22,833 bases of DNA, from NCBI GenBank assembly GCA_019420065.1, contig JAHZHX010000021.1, forward strand, positions 7,266 through 30,098. The letters run 5' to 3'. This stretch comes from Clostridiales bacterium. GTDB taxonomy: Bacteria > Bacillota > Clostridia > Christensenellales > Aristaeellaceae. Shown here one piece after another: positions 1 to 8,205 of the stretch; within the stretch, counting starts at the first letter, position 1; every line of letters begins with the position of its first letter. Below the pieces are notes generated by a model. That model ran no database searches and was not told where the DNA came from. It saw only the letters and a program-made list of their open reading frames with translations. Both the position numbers and the translations under genes were made by a program.

Positions 1-1103
1 TGCAGCTGCGCAACATAGGGGCGATCCTGCGGCGCGTCGGGCGTACAGGTAATCAGATATACGCGCGCGCTGGGCCCCATGCGGCGAATTTGCTTGACCC
101 CCTCGACGACGGGCGCGCTCAGGCGCGAGGTGATGATTACCGTTGCGCCCGTGCGGCGCATGCGGCGCAGCTCCAACTGCAAAATGCGGGCAAAGTCGTC
201 ACTTTCTGAAAAACGCTGACGAGCCAAAAGCTCTTCGAGCAGGGCAGTGCCGGCGCTGCGGTCGGAAAGAAACTCGCCCGCCTGGCTGCCATAGAAGGGT
301 ATGCGCACGGGCGCGCCGCCGCGCATCTGCATGGCGGCAACGGAGAGCGCCGTTTCGCAAAGCGCGTCGCGCAGGGCGGGCAGCGCCGCCTGATCCTCAG
401 CCGCGGGCGGCGTGCAGTCCAGCAGGATCAGGCTGTCGGGCGGGGCGGGGGTCTCAAACTTGCGCACGATCAGCTCGCGTTTGCGGGCGGAGAGCTTCCA
501 GTGAACACGCTTGAGCGCGTCGCCCGAGCGGTACGCGCGCACGTCCTCCGGAAAGGCCAGGTCTTCCATTGTACGGTTCGGACGCGCGGCGCCGTCCTCG
601 CCGGTAAGAAAGCGCAGCGGCGCTACCTCAAAGGGCCGGGGCAGCACCAGCAGGGCGGGCAGTGCCTGGCGCGCGCGTACATGCAGCTCGAACAGCCCCA
701 GCGCGTCGGAAAAGGAGACCGATTCCGCACCGCAGGGGAAAACGCCCACATGCTGCGCGGGGACGGGCAGCGTCAGCTGCGTTTGCCGTTTGCCAAGGCT
801 GGCATAGACCAGCGAGCGTTCTTCGCCCATCAGAATATGGAGCGTCAATGCGCCCGTGGGCAGCAGGCCACGGCGCGGCAGCGTAACGGCGAGCGTGGTG
901 TCTTCCCCGCGCGGAGTGCGCGTGCTGGCCAGCCGGCTGGAAAAAGAGAGCCGCCGGCGAACCAGCAGAACGGACAGCAGGGCGTACCCCAGTGCCAGCC
1001 ACGCAAACAGGGCGGAAAGATAAAAAATCCGTCCGCCCAGGGATAAACCGCTGAAAAGCGCGCCGAGTGAGAGCAGCAGCAGCGCGCGTCCCCGCTGCGT
1101 CAT
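1..1103 (-). CDS. DUF58 domain-containing protein, 3' end cut by window edge
   Basis: Open without a stop from an ATG at 1103 down to base 1, so about 367 residues are visible and the C-terminus is missing. Two hydrophobic segments (about residues 8-24 and 27-48) anchor the N-terminus in the membrane. The DUF58 hallmark YRSGDALKRVHWKLSAR lies at about 191-207, followed by a vWA-like region starting LILLD. The ATG overlaps the MoxR stop codon (ATGA), so the two are translationally coupled. DUF58 proteins are routinely paired with MoxR ATPases in envelope or stress-related complexes; the exact role here is unknown. Family call is firm, function is inferred. Confidence 0.9.
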   Translation of the reverse strand, partial: MTQRGRALLLLSLGALFSGLSLGGRIFYLSALFAWLALGYALLSVLLVRRRLSFSSRLASTRTPRGEDTTLAVTLPRRGLLPTGALTLHILMGEERSLVYASLGKRQTQLTLPVPAQHVGVFPCGAESVSFSDALGLFELHVRARQALPALLVLPRPFEVAPLRFLTGEDGAARPNRTMEDLAFPEDVRAYRSGDALKRVHWKLSARKRELIVRKFETPAPPDSLILLDCTPPAAEDQAALPALRDALCETALSVAAMQMRGGAPVRIPFYGSQAGEFLSDRSAGTALLEELLARQRFSESDDFARILQLELRRMRRTGATVIITSRLSAPVVEGVKQIRRMGPSARVYLITCTPDAPQDRPYVAQL

Positions 1104-2053
1104 ACGCGGCTCCCGGGCACGGGCAGCGCGCCCAGGAGCGACAAGAGGATCTGCCCGGCGGATTGCCCCTTCATCCGCGCTTCCGGCGTGAGGATCAGAC
1201 GGTGGGAAAGCACGGGCAGCGCCATGCGGCGAATATCGTCAGGCAGCACATAGTCGCGTCCGGCCAGCACGGCGCAGCCCTGCGCGGCGCGCAGCAGCGC
1301 AATGCTTGCGCGCGGGGAGGCACCCAGCGCCAGCGCCGGATGCTTGCGGGTGGCCGCCGTGATCTGCGCCACGTAGGACAGCACCTCGCGGCTGCAATAA
1401 ACCGCGCCAGTCAGCGCCTGCATAGCAATCACATCCTCCGCGCCGCAAACGCTTTGCAGCGTGGAAAGCGGGGAAACCGCGCCTGAATAGCGCTCCAGCA
1501 CGTCCATTTCTTCTTCGACGGAGGGATATCCGATGCTGATGCGCAGAAAAAAACGGTCCATCTGTGCCTCGGGCAGCGGATAGGTGCCGACAAAATCAAC
1601 GGGGTTTTGCGTGGCCAGCACCATGAAGGGCCGAGGCAGGGCATGCGTTACGCCGTCCACGGTGACCTGACCCTCTTCCATGACCTCCAGCAGACTGCTC
1701 TGGGTCTTGGGCGAGGTACGGTTGATTTCGTCCGCCAGCACGATTTGGCTCATGACTGCGCCGGGTCTGAATTCCATCGCTCCGGTTTGCAGCGAGGGCA
1801 TGGTGAAGCCCGTTATGTCGCTGGGCATCACGTCGGGGGTGAACTGAATGCGTTTGAAGGAGCAGGAAAGCGAGCGGGCCAGTGCTGCTACCAGCGTGGT
1901 TTTGCCTACGCCGGGCACATCCTCAATCAGCACATGGCCTTTGCAGAGCAGGGCGATGAGCGCCAGCTCTATGGCCTCGTCCTTGCCCACGATGACGCGG
2001 CGGATGTTCTGCTGGAGCGCGTATAGAATAGAGCGAGCCTGTTCTTGCTGCAT
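1100..2053 (-). CDS. MoxR-family AAA+ ATPase
   Basis: About 317 residues. Walker A is VPGVGKTT (about 46-53), Walker B is VLADE (about 105-109), sensor-1 is ATQN (147-150), and the arginine-finger region is PEAQMDRF (161-168), all typical of MoxR chaperone-like ATPases. The ATG at 2053 was chosen because AAAGGAG (2060-2066) sits 6 bases upstream. An in-frame ATG at 2086 would add 11 residues, but it has no ribosome site and falls at the predicted transcription start of the promoter at 2090-2118. It overlaps the DUF58 start by 4 bases. The pair probably remodels or activates a membrane or vWA-domain partner; the substrate is unknown. Confidence 0.93.
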   Translation of the reverse strand: MQQEQARSILYALQQNIRRVIVGKDEAIELALIALLCKGHVLIEDVPGVGKTTLVAALARSLSCSFKRIQFTPDVMPSDITGFTMPSLQTGAMEFRPGAVMSQIVLADEINRTSPKTQSSLLEVMEEGQVTVDGVTHALPRPFMVLATQNPVDFVGTYPLPEAQMDRFFLRISIGYPSVEEEMDVLERYSGAVSPLSTLQSVCGAEDVIAMQALTGAVYCSREVLSYVAQITAATRKHPALALGASPRASIALLRAAQGCAVLAGRDYVLPDDIRRMALPVLSHRLILTPEARMKGQSAGQILLSLLGALPVPGSRV

Positions 2054-2089
2054 GGTAAGCTCCTTTGCCGATGATTGATTTTCCATTTC

Positions 2090-2118
2090 AGTATAACGCG
2101 AAACGACATAAAATGCAA
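2090..2118 (-). promoter_or_regulatory. sigma-A promoter for moxR-DUF58
   Basis: On the minus strand TTGCAT (2113-2118), 17-base spacer, TATACT (2090-2095). It faces the moxR gene, with the start of transcription expected near 2083. This favours the internal ATG at 2053 as translation start. Confidence 0.7.
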
Positions 2119-2160
2119 TAAATTCGTAAAAAACGTGAAATATTTACAGCTTGTTCACAG

Positions 2161-2172
2161 GGGAATATTCCC
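2161..2172. promoter_or_regulatory. Perfect 12-bp palindrome GGGAATATTCCC between divergent promoters
   Basis: GGGAATATTCCC lies between the moxR promoter and the ECF promoter of module A. Its position fits an operator serving one or both directions. No regulator is identified, so this is only a candidate site. Confidence 0.35.
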
Positions 2173-2216
2173 AGCCGCAGCCTTAGTATGCACAAAAAAA
2201 TGTTTTTTATGGGAAG

Positions 2217-2245
2217 GCGAACTTTTTGCGCCTCAGCGCCGTCTA
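2217..2245 (+). promoter_or_regulatory. ECF-type promoter upstream of sigma module A
   Basis: GCGAAC (2217-2222), 17-base spacer, CGTCTA (2240-2245). This fits the known ECF pattern of an AAC-containing -35 and a CGT-containing -10. The same -10 and spacing recur before the second ECF sigma gene at 10781-10809, suggesting autoregulation. Confidence 0.6.
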
Positions 2246-2284
2246 TAAAATATACCGGTGAATACGGAAGAGGACGTGAAAGCG

Positions 2285-2764
2285 ATGACCGAAAAAGAGT
2301 TTGAGCAGCGGGTGACTGCTTTGACACAGGAGATGTACTCTACGGCTTCAGGCCTGCTGCGTTGCTATCAGGACAGGCAGGATGCGGTGCAGGAGTGTGT
2401 GTGGCGCGCCTGGCGCGGTCTGCCGAAGCTGCGGGACGAGACGTTTTTCAAAGCGTGGCTGATGCGCATCCTCATCAATGAATGCCGCACGATCGGCCGT
2501 CGCCTGGGGCGCGAAACGGTAAGCGATTGTATCAGGGAAGAAAGCGTGCCGGACGCGCATGAGGAAAGGCTGCGGGATGAAGAACTGCATCAGGCCGTGA
2601 TGCGTCTGCCGGAAAAGCTGCGGCTGACGGTGATCCTCTTCTATATCGATGGATTTTCTCTTCGGGAAATATCGCATACGCTGCGCATTCCGGAAGGTAC
2701 GGTCAAGAGCCGTTTGACGCAGGCGCGGAAAAAGCTGAAGGACACACTGGCAAGGGAGGTGTAA
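2285..2764 (+). CDS. ECF-subfamily RNA polymerase sigma-70 factor (module A)
   Basis: About 159 residues, usual ECF length. Region 2 includes a QDAVQECVWRAWR stretch and FFKAWLMRILINE; region 4.2 is the helix-turn-helix around FSLREISHTLRIPEGTVKSRL. The ATG at 2285 is preferred: AGAGGA lies about 11 bases upstream, whereas the in-frame GTG at 2258 has no ribosome site and almost coincides with the expected transcription start. The stop is followed after 3 bases by the anti-sigma ATG at 2768, so the pair is co-transcribed. The upstream ECF promoter suggests the factor drives its own operon. The signal sensed is unknown. Confidence 0.92.
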   Translation: MTEKEFEQRVTALTQEMYSTASGLLRCYQDRQDAVQECVWRAWRGLPKLRDETFFKAWLMRILINECRTIGRRLGRETVSDCIREESVPDAHEERLRDEELHQAVMRLPEKLRLTVILFYIDGFSLREISHTLRIPEGTVKSRLTQARKKLKDTLAREV

Positions 2765-2767
2765 GGC

Positions 2768-3847
2768 ATGACGAAACAGGAATGGGACCGGTGTTTTGGG
2801 CCTGCGCCGGCACAGTTTGAGGCGTGCGTGCAGCGCGCGCTTGCGGCCAAACAGAAAGAAAATGTGAAAACCAAACGGGTGCTGCCCAGGATGGCAATCA
2901 TTGCTGCGGCACTGCTGCTGGCTTTGATGGGCATGGCCCTGGCGGCGAGCAGCGGAATCTTCGATTTTTTGCATACGGACAATATCGGTGAGATCAGGGT
3001 GGAACAGCCCAAATTCACGCCGGGCTATACGCAGATGAAGCTGCTGGAAAGCCTGACTGTGGAGGAGACGGTGTGCGACGGCATATCTGCGCATCTTCTG
3101 ATCCGCTGTACCCTGCGTCCGGAAATGGGCGTGCTGCGCATGGCTGTGGACAGGGAGAGGCTGCCGGCGGGAAAGCCGGTCTATTACGCGAACATGGTCA
3201 CGCAGTATATGAGCAGCGGCACCTCCATCGCCTCGATCTGGGATAGCTGGAACTGGCATTACAATGGGGACAACGAGCTGATTCTGGATATCAGCTTCGG
3301 TCTGCGGGAGCTGGAACCATTGGGCGATACGTTGATATTGTCAACGGAGCTCGAATTGTTCGACGCGCAGGATCAGGAGGTGGAATCGCTGCCCTTTACC
3401 GTGGAAATGCCGGTGCAGCATGCCGTGAGGAAGGAATATACGGCGGTAAATATGCCCATAGAGCTGGAGAACTACCGCGTCAACAGCGCGCGCGTCGTGC
3501 GCACGGACATGGCCTGCTATTTGTATCTGGACGTGCAGGACAACTACGATCAGGCGGAATACGACGCGTCGTTTGTCCGAACGCCCGACGGCAATGAGGT
3601 AAGCACCCTGACGCTGCCGCTGCATGGCTCTTACTGGACGCATCTGGCTGATACGGCAGACAATATATATCCCACGCAGTTTGCGGAACTGTATCTGGCC
3701 GAGGATTGCGGGGACGAGTGGAAGCATTATACCGTAATGACGGCGGTGCCTCCGCTTCATGTTGAGGAGGGCGTAATCGTGCTGCCGTATGACAGCAGCA
3801 AAAACAACACATATCAAAGCTTTGAACTGCGATTCAGGGAAGAGTGA
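2768..3847 (+). CDS. Single-pass membrane protein, putative anti-sigma factor (module A)
   Basis: 359 residues. A short cytoplasmic N-terminus contains the signature WDRCFGPAPAQFEACVQRALA (about 6-26). One transmembrane helix follows at about 41-61, then a roughly 300-residue extracytoplasmic domain with many beta-strand-like stretches. The architecture and position right after an ECF sigma gene fit anti-sigma proteins such as the DUF4179 type, though no classical zinc-binding ZAS motif is visible. The N-terminal signature and helix resemble the protein starting at 11311, so the two are paralogues. The extracytoplasmic domain is the likely sensor. Anti-sigma role is inferred from context and layout. 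Confidence 0.75.
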   Translation: MTKQEWDRCFGPAPAQFEACVQRALAAKQKENVKTKRVLPRMAIIAAALLLALMGMALAASSGIFDFLHTDNIGEIRVEQPKFTPGYTQMKLLESLTVEETVCDGISAHLLIRCTLRPEMGVLRMAVDRERLPAGKPVYYANMVTQYMSSGTSIASIWDSWNWHYNGDNELILDISFGLRELEPLGDTLILSTELELFDAQDQEVESLPFTVEMPVQHAVRKEYTAVNMPIELENYRVNSARVVRTDMACYLYLDVQDNYDQAEYDASFVRTPDGNEVSTLTLPLHGSYWTHLADTADNIYPTQFAELYLAEDCGDEWKHYTVMTAVPPLHVEEGVIVLPYDSSKNNTYQSFELRFREE

Positions 3848-3849
3848 GA

Positions 3850-3891
3850 ACGTAAAAGGGGCGGGTGCATAAGCATCCGCCCCTTTTACGT
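3850..3891. terminator. Bidirectional intrinsic terminator between convergent genes
   Basis: Nineteen-base arms (ACGTAAAAGGGGCGGGTGC and its near-perfect complement) around a 4-base ATAA loop, with one G-T wobble. It lies between the plus-strand anti-sigma stop (3847) and the minus-strand hydrolase stop (3897). The A/T runs inside the arms act as U-tract on either strand. Confidence 0.85.
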
Positions 3892-3896
3892 AAGGA

Positions 3897-4550
3897 TCAT
3901 TCACTGCGCGTCTGTTCGCTCAGCCACTGAAGCAGCCCCGTTTCTTCGTAGGCGTAGGTCCAGCAGTTGTGCGCAACGCCCGGCAGTACGCGGAAATCCA
4001 CCTCGCCGCCCGCGGCGCGCACCGCGTCTACCATCAGCTGCGAGTAAGCCAGCGGCACGGATTCATCCGCGTCGCCATGAAAAACGCAGATGGGCGTCTC
4101 GCGCAGCTGATCGGCCAGCCAGGACATGCCGCCGCCGCACAAGGGAGAGATGGCGCTGAAAAGCTCCGGCGCCTCGCAGGCAATGTGCCACGTGCCAAAG
4201 CCACCCATAGACAGCCCTGTCAGGCTGATACGCCGGTGATCGACCGGGAAAGAATCCGCGATCGTATGGATCAAATCAAGTACAAATAGCGAAAGCGTGG
4301 TCCAGACTGTCCCCTCCGGGCATTGCGGCGAGAGCGTGACGGCGCGGATGCCGTCATATTCCGGATTCTGCCCAAACAGCTTGGGCACGCCATGATGGCA
4401 TAAACGGTCGTAATCATCGCCGCGCTCGCCTGCTCCGTGCAGAAAAACGATCAGCGGCAGGCGCTCGTCAGGGGCGACGTCATCGGGTTGGGTGATAAAA
4501 ACGTTCATATGCCGACCGTCAGGCAGCGGATATTGCTCACGAAGGATCAT
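3897..4550 (-). CDS. Alpha/beta hydrolase (esterase/prolyl-oligopeptidase-like)
   Basis: 217 residues, compact single-domain hydrolase. The oxyanion-hole motif is HGAGERG (about 38-44). The nucleophile elbow is GLSMGG with Ser114, the acid is probably Asp162 in DADESVP, and the histidine is His194 in VAHNCW. No signal peptide is visible, so it is probably cytoplasmic. The layout is like the small carboxylesterases and feruloyl/acetyl-esterase-like proteins in Clostridia; substrate unknown. AAAGGAG lies 7 bases before the ATG. It starts 18 bases after the UPF0210 stop, so it is likely the last gene of the ACT-UPF0210-hydrolase operon. Confidence 0.88.
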   Translation of the reverse strand: MILREQYPLPDGRHMNVFITQPDDVAPDERLPLIVFLHGAGERGDDYDRLCHHGVPKLFGQNPEYDGIRAVTLSPQCPEGTVWTTLSLFVLDLIHTIADSFPVDHRRISLTGLSMGGFGTWHIACEAPELFSAISPLCGGGMSWLADQLRETPICVFHGDADESVPLAYSQLMVDAVRAAGGEVDFRVLPGVAHNCWTYAYEETGLLQWLSEQTRSE

Positions 4551-4568
4551 ATAAAGGCTCCTTTCGTA

Positions 4569-5921
4569 TCAGTTGCGCAGGGAGTGCAGCGGCGCGGGAA
4601 TGCGTCCGCCGCGGGCAATGAAAGCGGCAGGGGAGAAGGGATGAACGGGCATCACGGGCGCATGCCCCAGCAGCCCGCCAAATTCCACGCTGTCGCCCAC
4701 CTTCGCGCCGGGTACGGGGATTACACGTACGGCCACGGTCTTATTGTTGACCATGCCGATGGCGGCTTCGTCCGCAATGATGGCGGAAATCGTTTCCGCA
4801 GTGGTATCGCCGGGGAGCGCGATCATATCCAGTCCTACCGAGCATACACAGGTCATGGCTTCCAGCTTATCCAGCGTTAACGCGCCGCGCTCCGCCGCCT
4901 CGATCATGCCAACGTCCTCGCTGACGGGGATGAACGCGCCGGACAGGCCGCCCACATGAGAGGAAGCCATTACGCCGCCCTTCTTTACCGCGTCGTTGAG
5001 CAGCGCCAGCGCCGCGGTGGTGCCGTGCGTGCCACAGGATTCCAGGCCCATTTCTTCCAGGATGGCGGCTACCGAATCGCCCACCGAGGGGGTGGGGGCC
5101 AGGGACAGGTCAACGATGCCAAAGGGCACGTTCAGACGGCGGGAGGCCTCGCGCGCCACCAGTTGGCCAACGCGCGTGATGCGGAAGGCAGTGCGCTTGA
5201 TGGTGTCGGCCACATCGTCAAAGGGCTGGCCGCGCACCGCTTCCAGCGCGCATTTGACCACGCCCGGTCCCGATACGCCCACGCTCACGGCGCAGTCGCC
5301 CTCGCCCGGGCCATGGAAAGCGCCCGCCATGAAGGGATTGTCCTCCACTGCGTTGCAGAATACGACCAGCTTGGCGCAGGCCAGGCCGCCGGCCTGGGCG
5401 GTTTTTTCCGCGCTTTGCTTGACAATTTGCCCCATCAGGCGTACCGCGTCCATGTCGATTCCCGCGCGCGTGGAGCCAACGTTGACGGAGGAGCAGAGAA
5501 ATTCGGTCTCAGAAAGCGCTTCGGGAATGGATTCCATCAGCCGCCGGTCGGCAGCCGTCATTCCTTTTTGCACCAGGGCGGAATAGCCGCCAATAAAATT
5601 CACGCCGGTGGCGCGGGCGGCGCGGTCGAGTGCTTTGGCCAGCGCAACAGGGTTGCGAATGCCGCCGGAGATCAGGGCGGCGGGGGTCACGGAAATGCGT
5701 TTGTTGACGATAGGAACGCCGAACTCGCGCTCGATGGCTTCGCCGGTCTTGACCAAATCGCGCGCCGTGTAGGCGATATGGTCGTACACCTTATCGCATA
5801 GGCGCTTTTCGTCGTCGGTCACGCAGCCAAAAAGGGAAATGCCCATCGTGATGGTGCGCACATCCAGCTTTTCGCGGTCGATCATCTGAAGGGTGGAAAG
5901 AATTTCTGAGGTGGTTACCAT
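4569..5921 (-). CDS. UPF0210 (DUF711/PFL) family protein
   Basis: 450 residues, close to the usual family length of about 450. Recognised from the N-terminal pattern (EILSTLQMI, LDVRTITMGISL) and conserved internal glycine-rich stretches such as FIGGYSALVQKG and SSVNVGSTRAGI. The family is widely conserved next to an ACT-domain protein (UPF0237), exactly as here with a 12-base gap. The biochemical role is not established; the ACT partner suggests amino-acid or ligand-responsive control. AGGGAGG sits 6 bases before the ATG. Soluble, with no membrane segments seen. Confidence 0.93.
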   Translation of the reverse strand: MVTTSEILSTLQMIDREKLDVRTITMGISLFGCVTDDEKRLCDKVYDHIAYTARDLVKTGEAIEREFGVPIVNKRISVTPAALISGGIRNPVALAKALDRAARATGVNFIGGYSALVQKGMTAADRRLMESIPEALSETEFLCSSVNVGSTRAGIDMDAVRLMGQIVKQSAEKTAQAGGLACAKLVVFCNAVEDNPFMAGAFHGPGEGDCAVSVGVSGPGVVKCALEAVRGQPFDDVADTIKRTAFRITRVGQLVAREASRRLNVPFGIVDLSLAPTPSVGDSVAAILEEMGLESCGTHGTTAALALLNDAVKKGGVMASSHVGGLSGAFIPVSEDVGMIEAAERGALTLDKLEAMTCVCSVGLDMIALPGDTTAETISAIIADEAAIGMVNNKTVAVRVIPVPGAKVGDSVEFGGLLGHAPVMPVHPFSPAAFIARGGRIPAPLHSLRN

Positions 5922-5933
5922 GGAGCGCCTCCC

Positions 5934-6215
5934 TTAAACCTGGTGCATAGCTTCGAAGATCTCGCTGCGTTGGATGCGGATTTGCAGCCCCATTTCTTCG
6001 CCCAGCGTGCCAAGCGCGGCCGAGAGCTTCTCAAAAGAACAGCCGGACGCGGAGATATCGGCGATGAGTACCATGTTGAAATAGTCGGAAAGCACGGTTT
6101 GCGAAATATCGAGGATGTTTGCGTCGTTTTCATACAGCGCGGCGCCGACGCGGGCAATGATTCCTTTGCGGTCAATACCCAGCACGGTGACGACGGCTTT
6201 TTTCATATCAGCCAT
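5934..6215 (-). CDS. ACT domain protein (UPF0237 family)
   Basis: 93 residues, essentially one ACT domain: strand VVTVLGID, RKGIIARVGAALYENDANI helix region, then DISQTVLSDYFNMVLIADI. ACT domains bind small ligands, often amino acids, and regulate partners. The ATG at 6215 has AAGGAGG 8 bases upstream; the reading frame stays open further upstream, but that part carries no family similarity. It is the first gene of the operon with the UPF0210 gene and is preceded by a consensus promoter at 6240-6268. Confidence 0.93.
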   Translation of the reverse strand: MADMKKAVVTVLGIDRKGIIARVGAALYENDANILDISQTVLSDYFNMVLIADISASGCSFEKLSAALGTLGEEMGLQIRIQRSEIFEAMHQV

Positions 6216-6239
6216 GGCATAAGCCTCCTTTGCAGATTC

Positions 6240-6268
6240 ATTATAGTGGACAAAAGAGAAAACGGCAA
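6240..6268 (-). promoter_or_regulatory. sigma-A promoter for ACT-UPF0210-hydrolase operon
   Basis: On the minus strand TTGCCG (6263-6268), exactly 17 bases, consensus TATAAT (6240-6245), about 25 bases upstream of the ACT gene. It lies in the gap after the methyltransferase stop at 6277. Confidence 0.8.
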
Positions 6269-6276
6269 GATAAATG

Positions 6277-7185
6277 TTAATGGCGCTTGCGCAGCCGCGC
6301 CATGAAGAAGCCTTCATACCGCGCGGTTGGGCGAATACACAGCGTGCCGGGCAATTTGCAGGGCAGCAGCGGCAGGGCCTCCATGCCGGGGAAGGAAATG
6401 GGCTCGACAGCGGCTTGCGATCCCTTGAGCGCGGCGCGCACGACGGCTTCGTTTTCCGCTTCCAGAATAGAGCAGGTAGAGTAGACCATGCTGCCGCCGG
6501 GCTTGAGGAGAGCGAGCGCTTTTCTGAGCAGTTGGAGCTGTGTGGCAGCGGAGGTGCGTACCAGCTTTTCCGAAAAGGCGCGGCAGGTGGAAGGCTGAGC
6601 GCACAGCATGGTGCCGCTGCCGCTGCATGGCGCGTCGAGCAGGATCTGGTCAAAACGGAAAAAATCCTCCAGCCTGCGCGCGTCGCATACCATCACGTTT
6701 ACGCGCGAGGCGCCTTGCTTTTCCAGATTATAACGCAGCTTTTCGGCGCGGATTTTGTTGATTTCGCAGGCGGTGATGGCGGCGCGCCCTCCGGTCATGG
6801 CAGCCATCTGCGCCGTTTTTCCACCGGGGGCGGCAGCCATATCGAGAATGTCCGCGCCGGGCTGGGGAGCAAGGGCGATGGGCGGCAGCATGGAGGACAG
6901 GCTTTGCAGATAGATTTCGCCCCGCTCATAGCAGGGGAGCTTCCAGAACTGTTCCTCGCGCGCATCGGGCAGCAGAAAAGCGGCGGCGCTGAAGGGTGCG
7001 CGTTCAAAGGAGATGCCCTGCTCCGCAAGAAGGGCGGCAATGGCTTCGGGCGCGGTCTTCAGGGTATTGGCGCGCAAGGTAACAGCGCGTTTACCCTGCA
7101 TGCCGCTTAGAATCTGCTGCGCGGTTTCGTCGCCATACTGGCTTTGGATGGAAGCGAGAAAAAAGGGAGAGAGGATCTCAGTCAC
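6277..7185 (-). CDS. NOL1/NOP2/Sun-family RNA m5C methyltransferase (RsmB/RsmF-like)
   Basis: About 302 residues. SAM-binding motif I is DMAAAPGGKT (115-124). The motif IV cysteine is in DAPCSGSG (Cys187) and the motif VI catalytic cysteine in STCS (Cys238), so both cysteines of the m5C mechanism are present. It is shorter than RsmB or RsmF: no NusB-like N-terminal domain and little beyond the catalytic core, so its target (16S rRNA or tRNA) is not certain. The GTG at 7185 is chosen because AAAAGGAG (7196-7203) is 10 bases upstream; a TTG at 7209 lies upstream of that ribosome site. Confidence 0.9.
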   Translation of the reverse strand: MTEILSPFFLASIQSQYGDETAQQILSGMQGKRAVTLRANTLKTAPEAIAALLAEQGISFERAPFSAAAFLLPDAREEQFWKLPCYERGEIYLQSLSSMLPPIALAPQPGADILDMAAAPGGKTAQMAAMTGGRAAITACEINKIRAEKLRYNLEKQGASRVNVMVCDARRLEDFFRFDQILLDAPCSGSGTMLCAQPSTCRAFSEKLVRTSAATQLQLLRKALALLKPGGSMVYSTCSILEAENEAVVRAALKGSQAAVEPISFPGMEALPLLPCKLPGTLCIRPTARYEGFFMARLRKRH

Positions 7186-7223
7186 GGTGAGCGGACTCCT
7201 TTTCAGCAAATCGGATTGCTTCT

Positions 7224-7252
7224 ATTATGATACAAAACCGGCGGGTTGGCAA
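7224..7252 (-). promoter_or_regulatory. sigma-A promoter for the RNA methyltransferase gene
   Basis: On the minus strand TTGCCA (7247-7252), 17 bases, CATAAT (7224-7229). It lies just downstream of the ABC-operon terminator, so the methyltransferase is an independent unit. Confidence 0.7.
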
Positions 7253-7263
7253 GCATATTGTAT

Positions 7264-7302
7264 AGAAAAAAACGTCCGAATCTGTTTAGATTTGGACGTT
7301 TT
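7264..7302 (-). terminator. Intrinsic terminator of the sugar ABC operon
   Basis: Read on the minus strand: stem AAAACGTCCAAATC, loop of 6, complementary arm with one G-T pair, then a run of T. It begins 16 bases after the last permease stop at 7318. Confidence 0.88.
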
Positions 7303-7317
7303 AAGGCTGATTGATAA

Positions 7318-8190
7318 TTACTTCATTGCGGCCTTGGTGTAACCGCTGAGCATCTGCTTCTGGAAGATCAGGAACATGACCAGCACCGGAACAATGGAGA
7401 TCAGCGCGCCTGCCATGATCTCATGGTAGTTGCGCACGGTCTCGCCGGCAAAGGACTGCTTCAGGTGCATCAGACCCAAGGTCAGCACGCGCACGTTTAT
7501 GCTGTCGTTGGCGATGATATTGGGCCAGAAGTATACGTTCCAGCCGCTGATGAAGGACATGAGCATCATGGTAATCATGGTCGGCTTGCACATGGGAACC
7601 AGGATGCGTGTGATGACGCCGATTTTTCCCATGCCGTCCACGCGCGCGGCGTCCAGGTAGCTTTCGTCCACACCCATAAAGGCCTGACGCAGCATGAAAA
7701 TGGTGTAGGGCGATACCGCGCCGACAATAATCATGCCGAAGAAGGTGTTCTTTAATCCAGCGCGGGCGATCAGGATGTACAGGGGAACGAAGGTGATCTG
7801 AATGGGAACCATCATGGCGCCCAGCACAAAGAGGAACATGGCATGCTTGCCGCGGTACTTGCCGCGCGCGAAGGAATAAGCGGCCAGAATGCCGGTCGTC
7901 AGCTCCAGGAACATGGTGCCCGCAGTGACGACCGCGGTATTGAACATGTAGCGCAGGAAAGGTTCCTTCTGCATGACGGTGACATAATTGGACCATTGCC
8001 ACTTGATGGGCAGCAGCGTCTGCGTTGCCGCCAGCACCTCGTCCTCAGGCTTGAGGGAAGTGGAGATCATCCAGAAAATGGGGAACAGGAAGATCAGCGT
8101 GATCAGAATGGCGAAAAAGTAGCGGATCACGTTTTTCACCCGGCGCACGGTGCGCACATGGGTATTGAGCGCTGTTGATTTCTGCGTCAT
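7318..8190 (-). CDS. Carbohydrate ABC transporter permease (MalG/UgpE type)
   Basis: 290 residues, six predicted membrane helices starting with one at about 22-42. The cytoplasmic EAA loop DAARVDGMGKIGVITRILVP (about 180-199) docks the ATPase subunit. It is the second permease of a CUT1-type sugar importer; no ATPase gene is in this operon, so a shared MsmK-type ATPase elsewhere is likely. AAGGAGG lies about 10 bases before the ATG. It follows the partner permease by 15 bases, and a strong terminator closes the operon behind it. Confidence 0.94.
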   Translation of the reverse strand: MTQKSTALNTHVRTVRRVKNVIRYFFAILITLIFLFPIFWMISTSLKPEDEVLAATQTLLPIKWQWSNYVTVMQKEPFLRYMFNTAVVTAGTMFLELTTGILAAYSFARGKYRGKHAMFLFVLGAMMVPIQITFVPLYILIARAGLKNTFFGMIIVGAVSPYTIFMLRQAFMGVDESYLDAARVDGMGKIGVITRILVPMCKPTMITMMLMSFISGWNVYFWPNIIANDSINVRVLTLGLMHLKQSFAGETVRNYHEIMAGALISIVPVLVMFLIFQKQMLSGYTKAAMK

Positions 8191-8205
8191 ATCGTCATTC
8201 CCTCC

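Noticed and set aside
2348..3259. 303-codon minus-strand open frame
   Set aside because: Covers the sigma and anti-sigma genes in antisense; histidine/glutamine-rich shadow translation.
6216..6653. N-terminal extension of the ACT protein frame up to 239 residues
   Set aside because: The extra part overlaps the methyltransferase gene out of frame and is Ser/Pro/Cys-rich nonsense; AAGGAGG and a promoter support the start at 6215.
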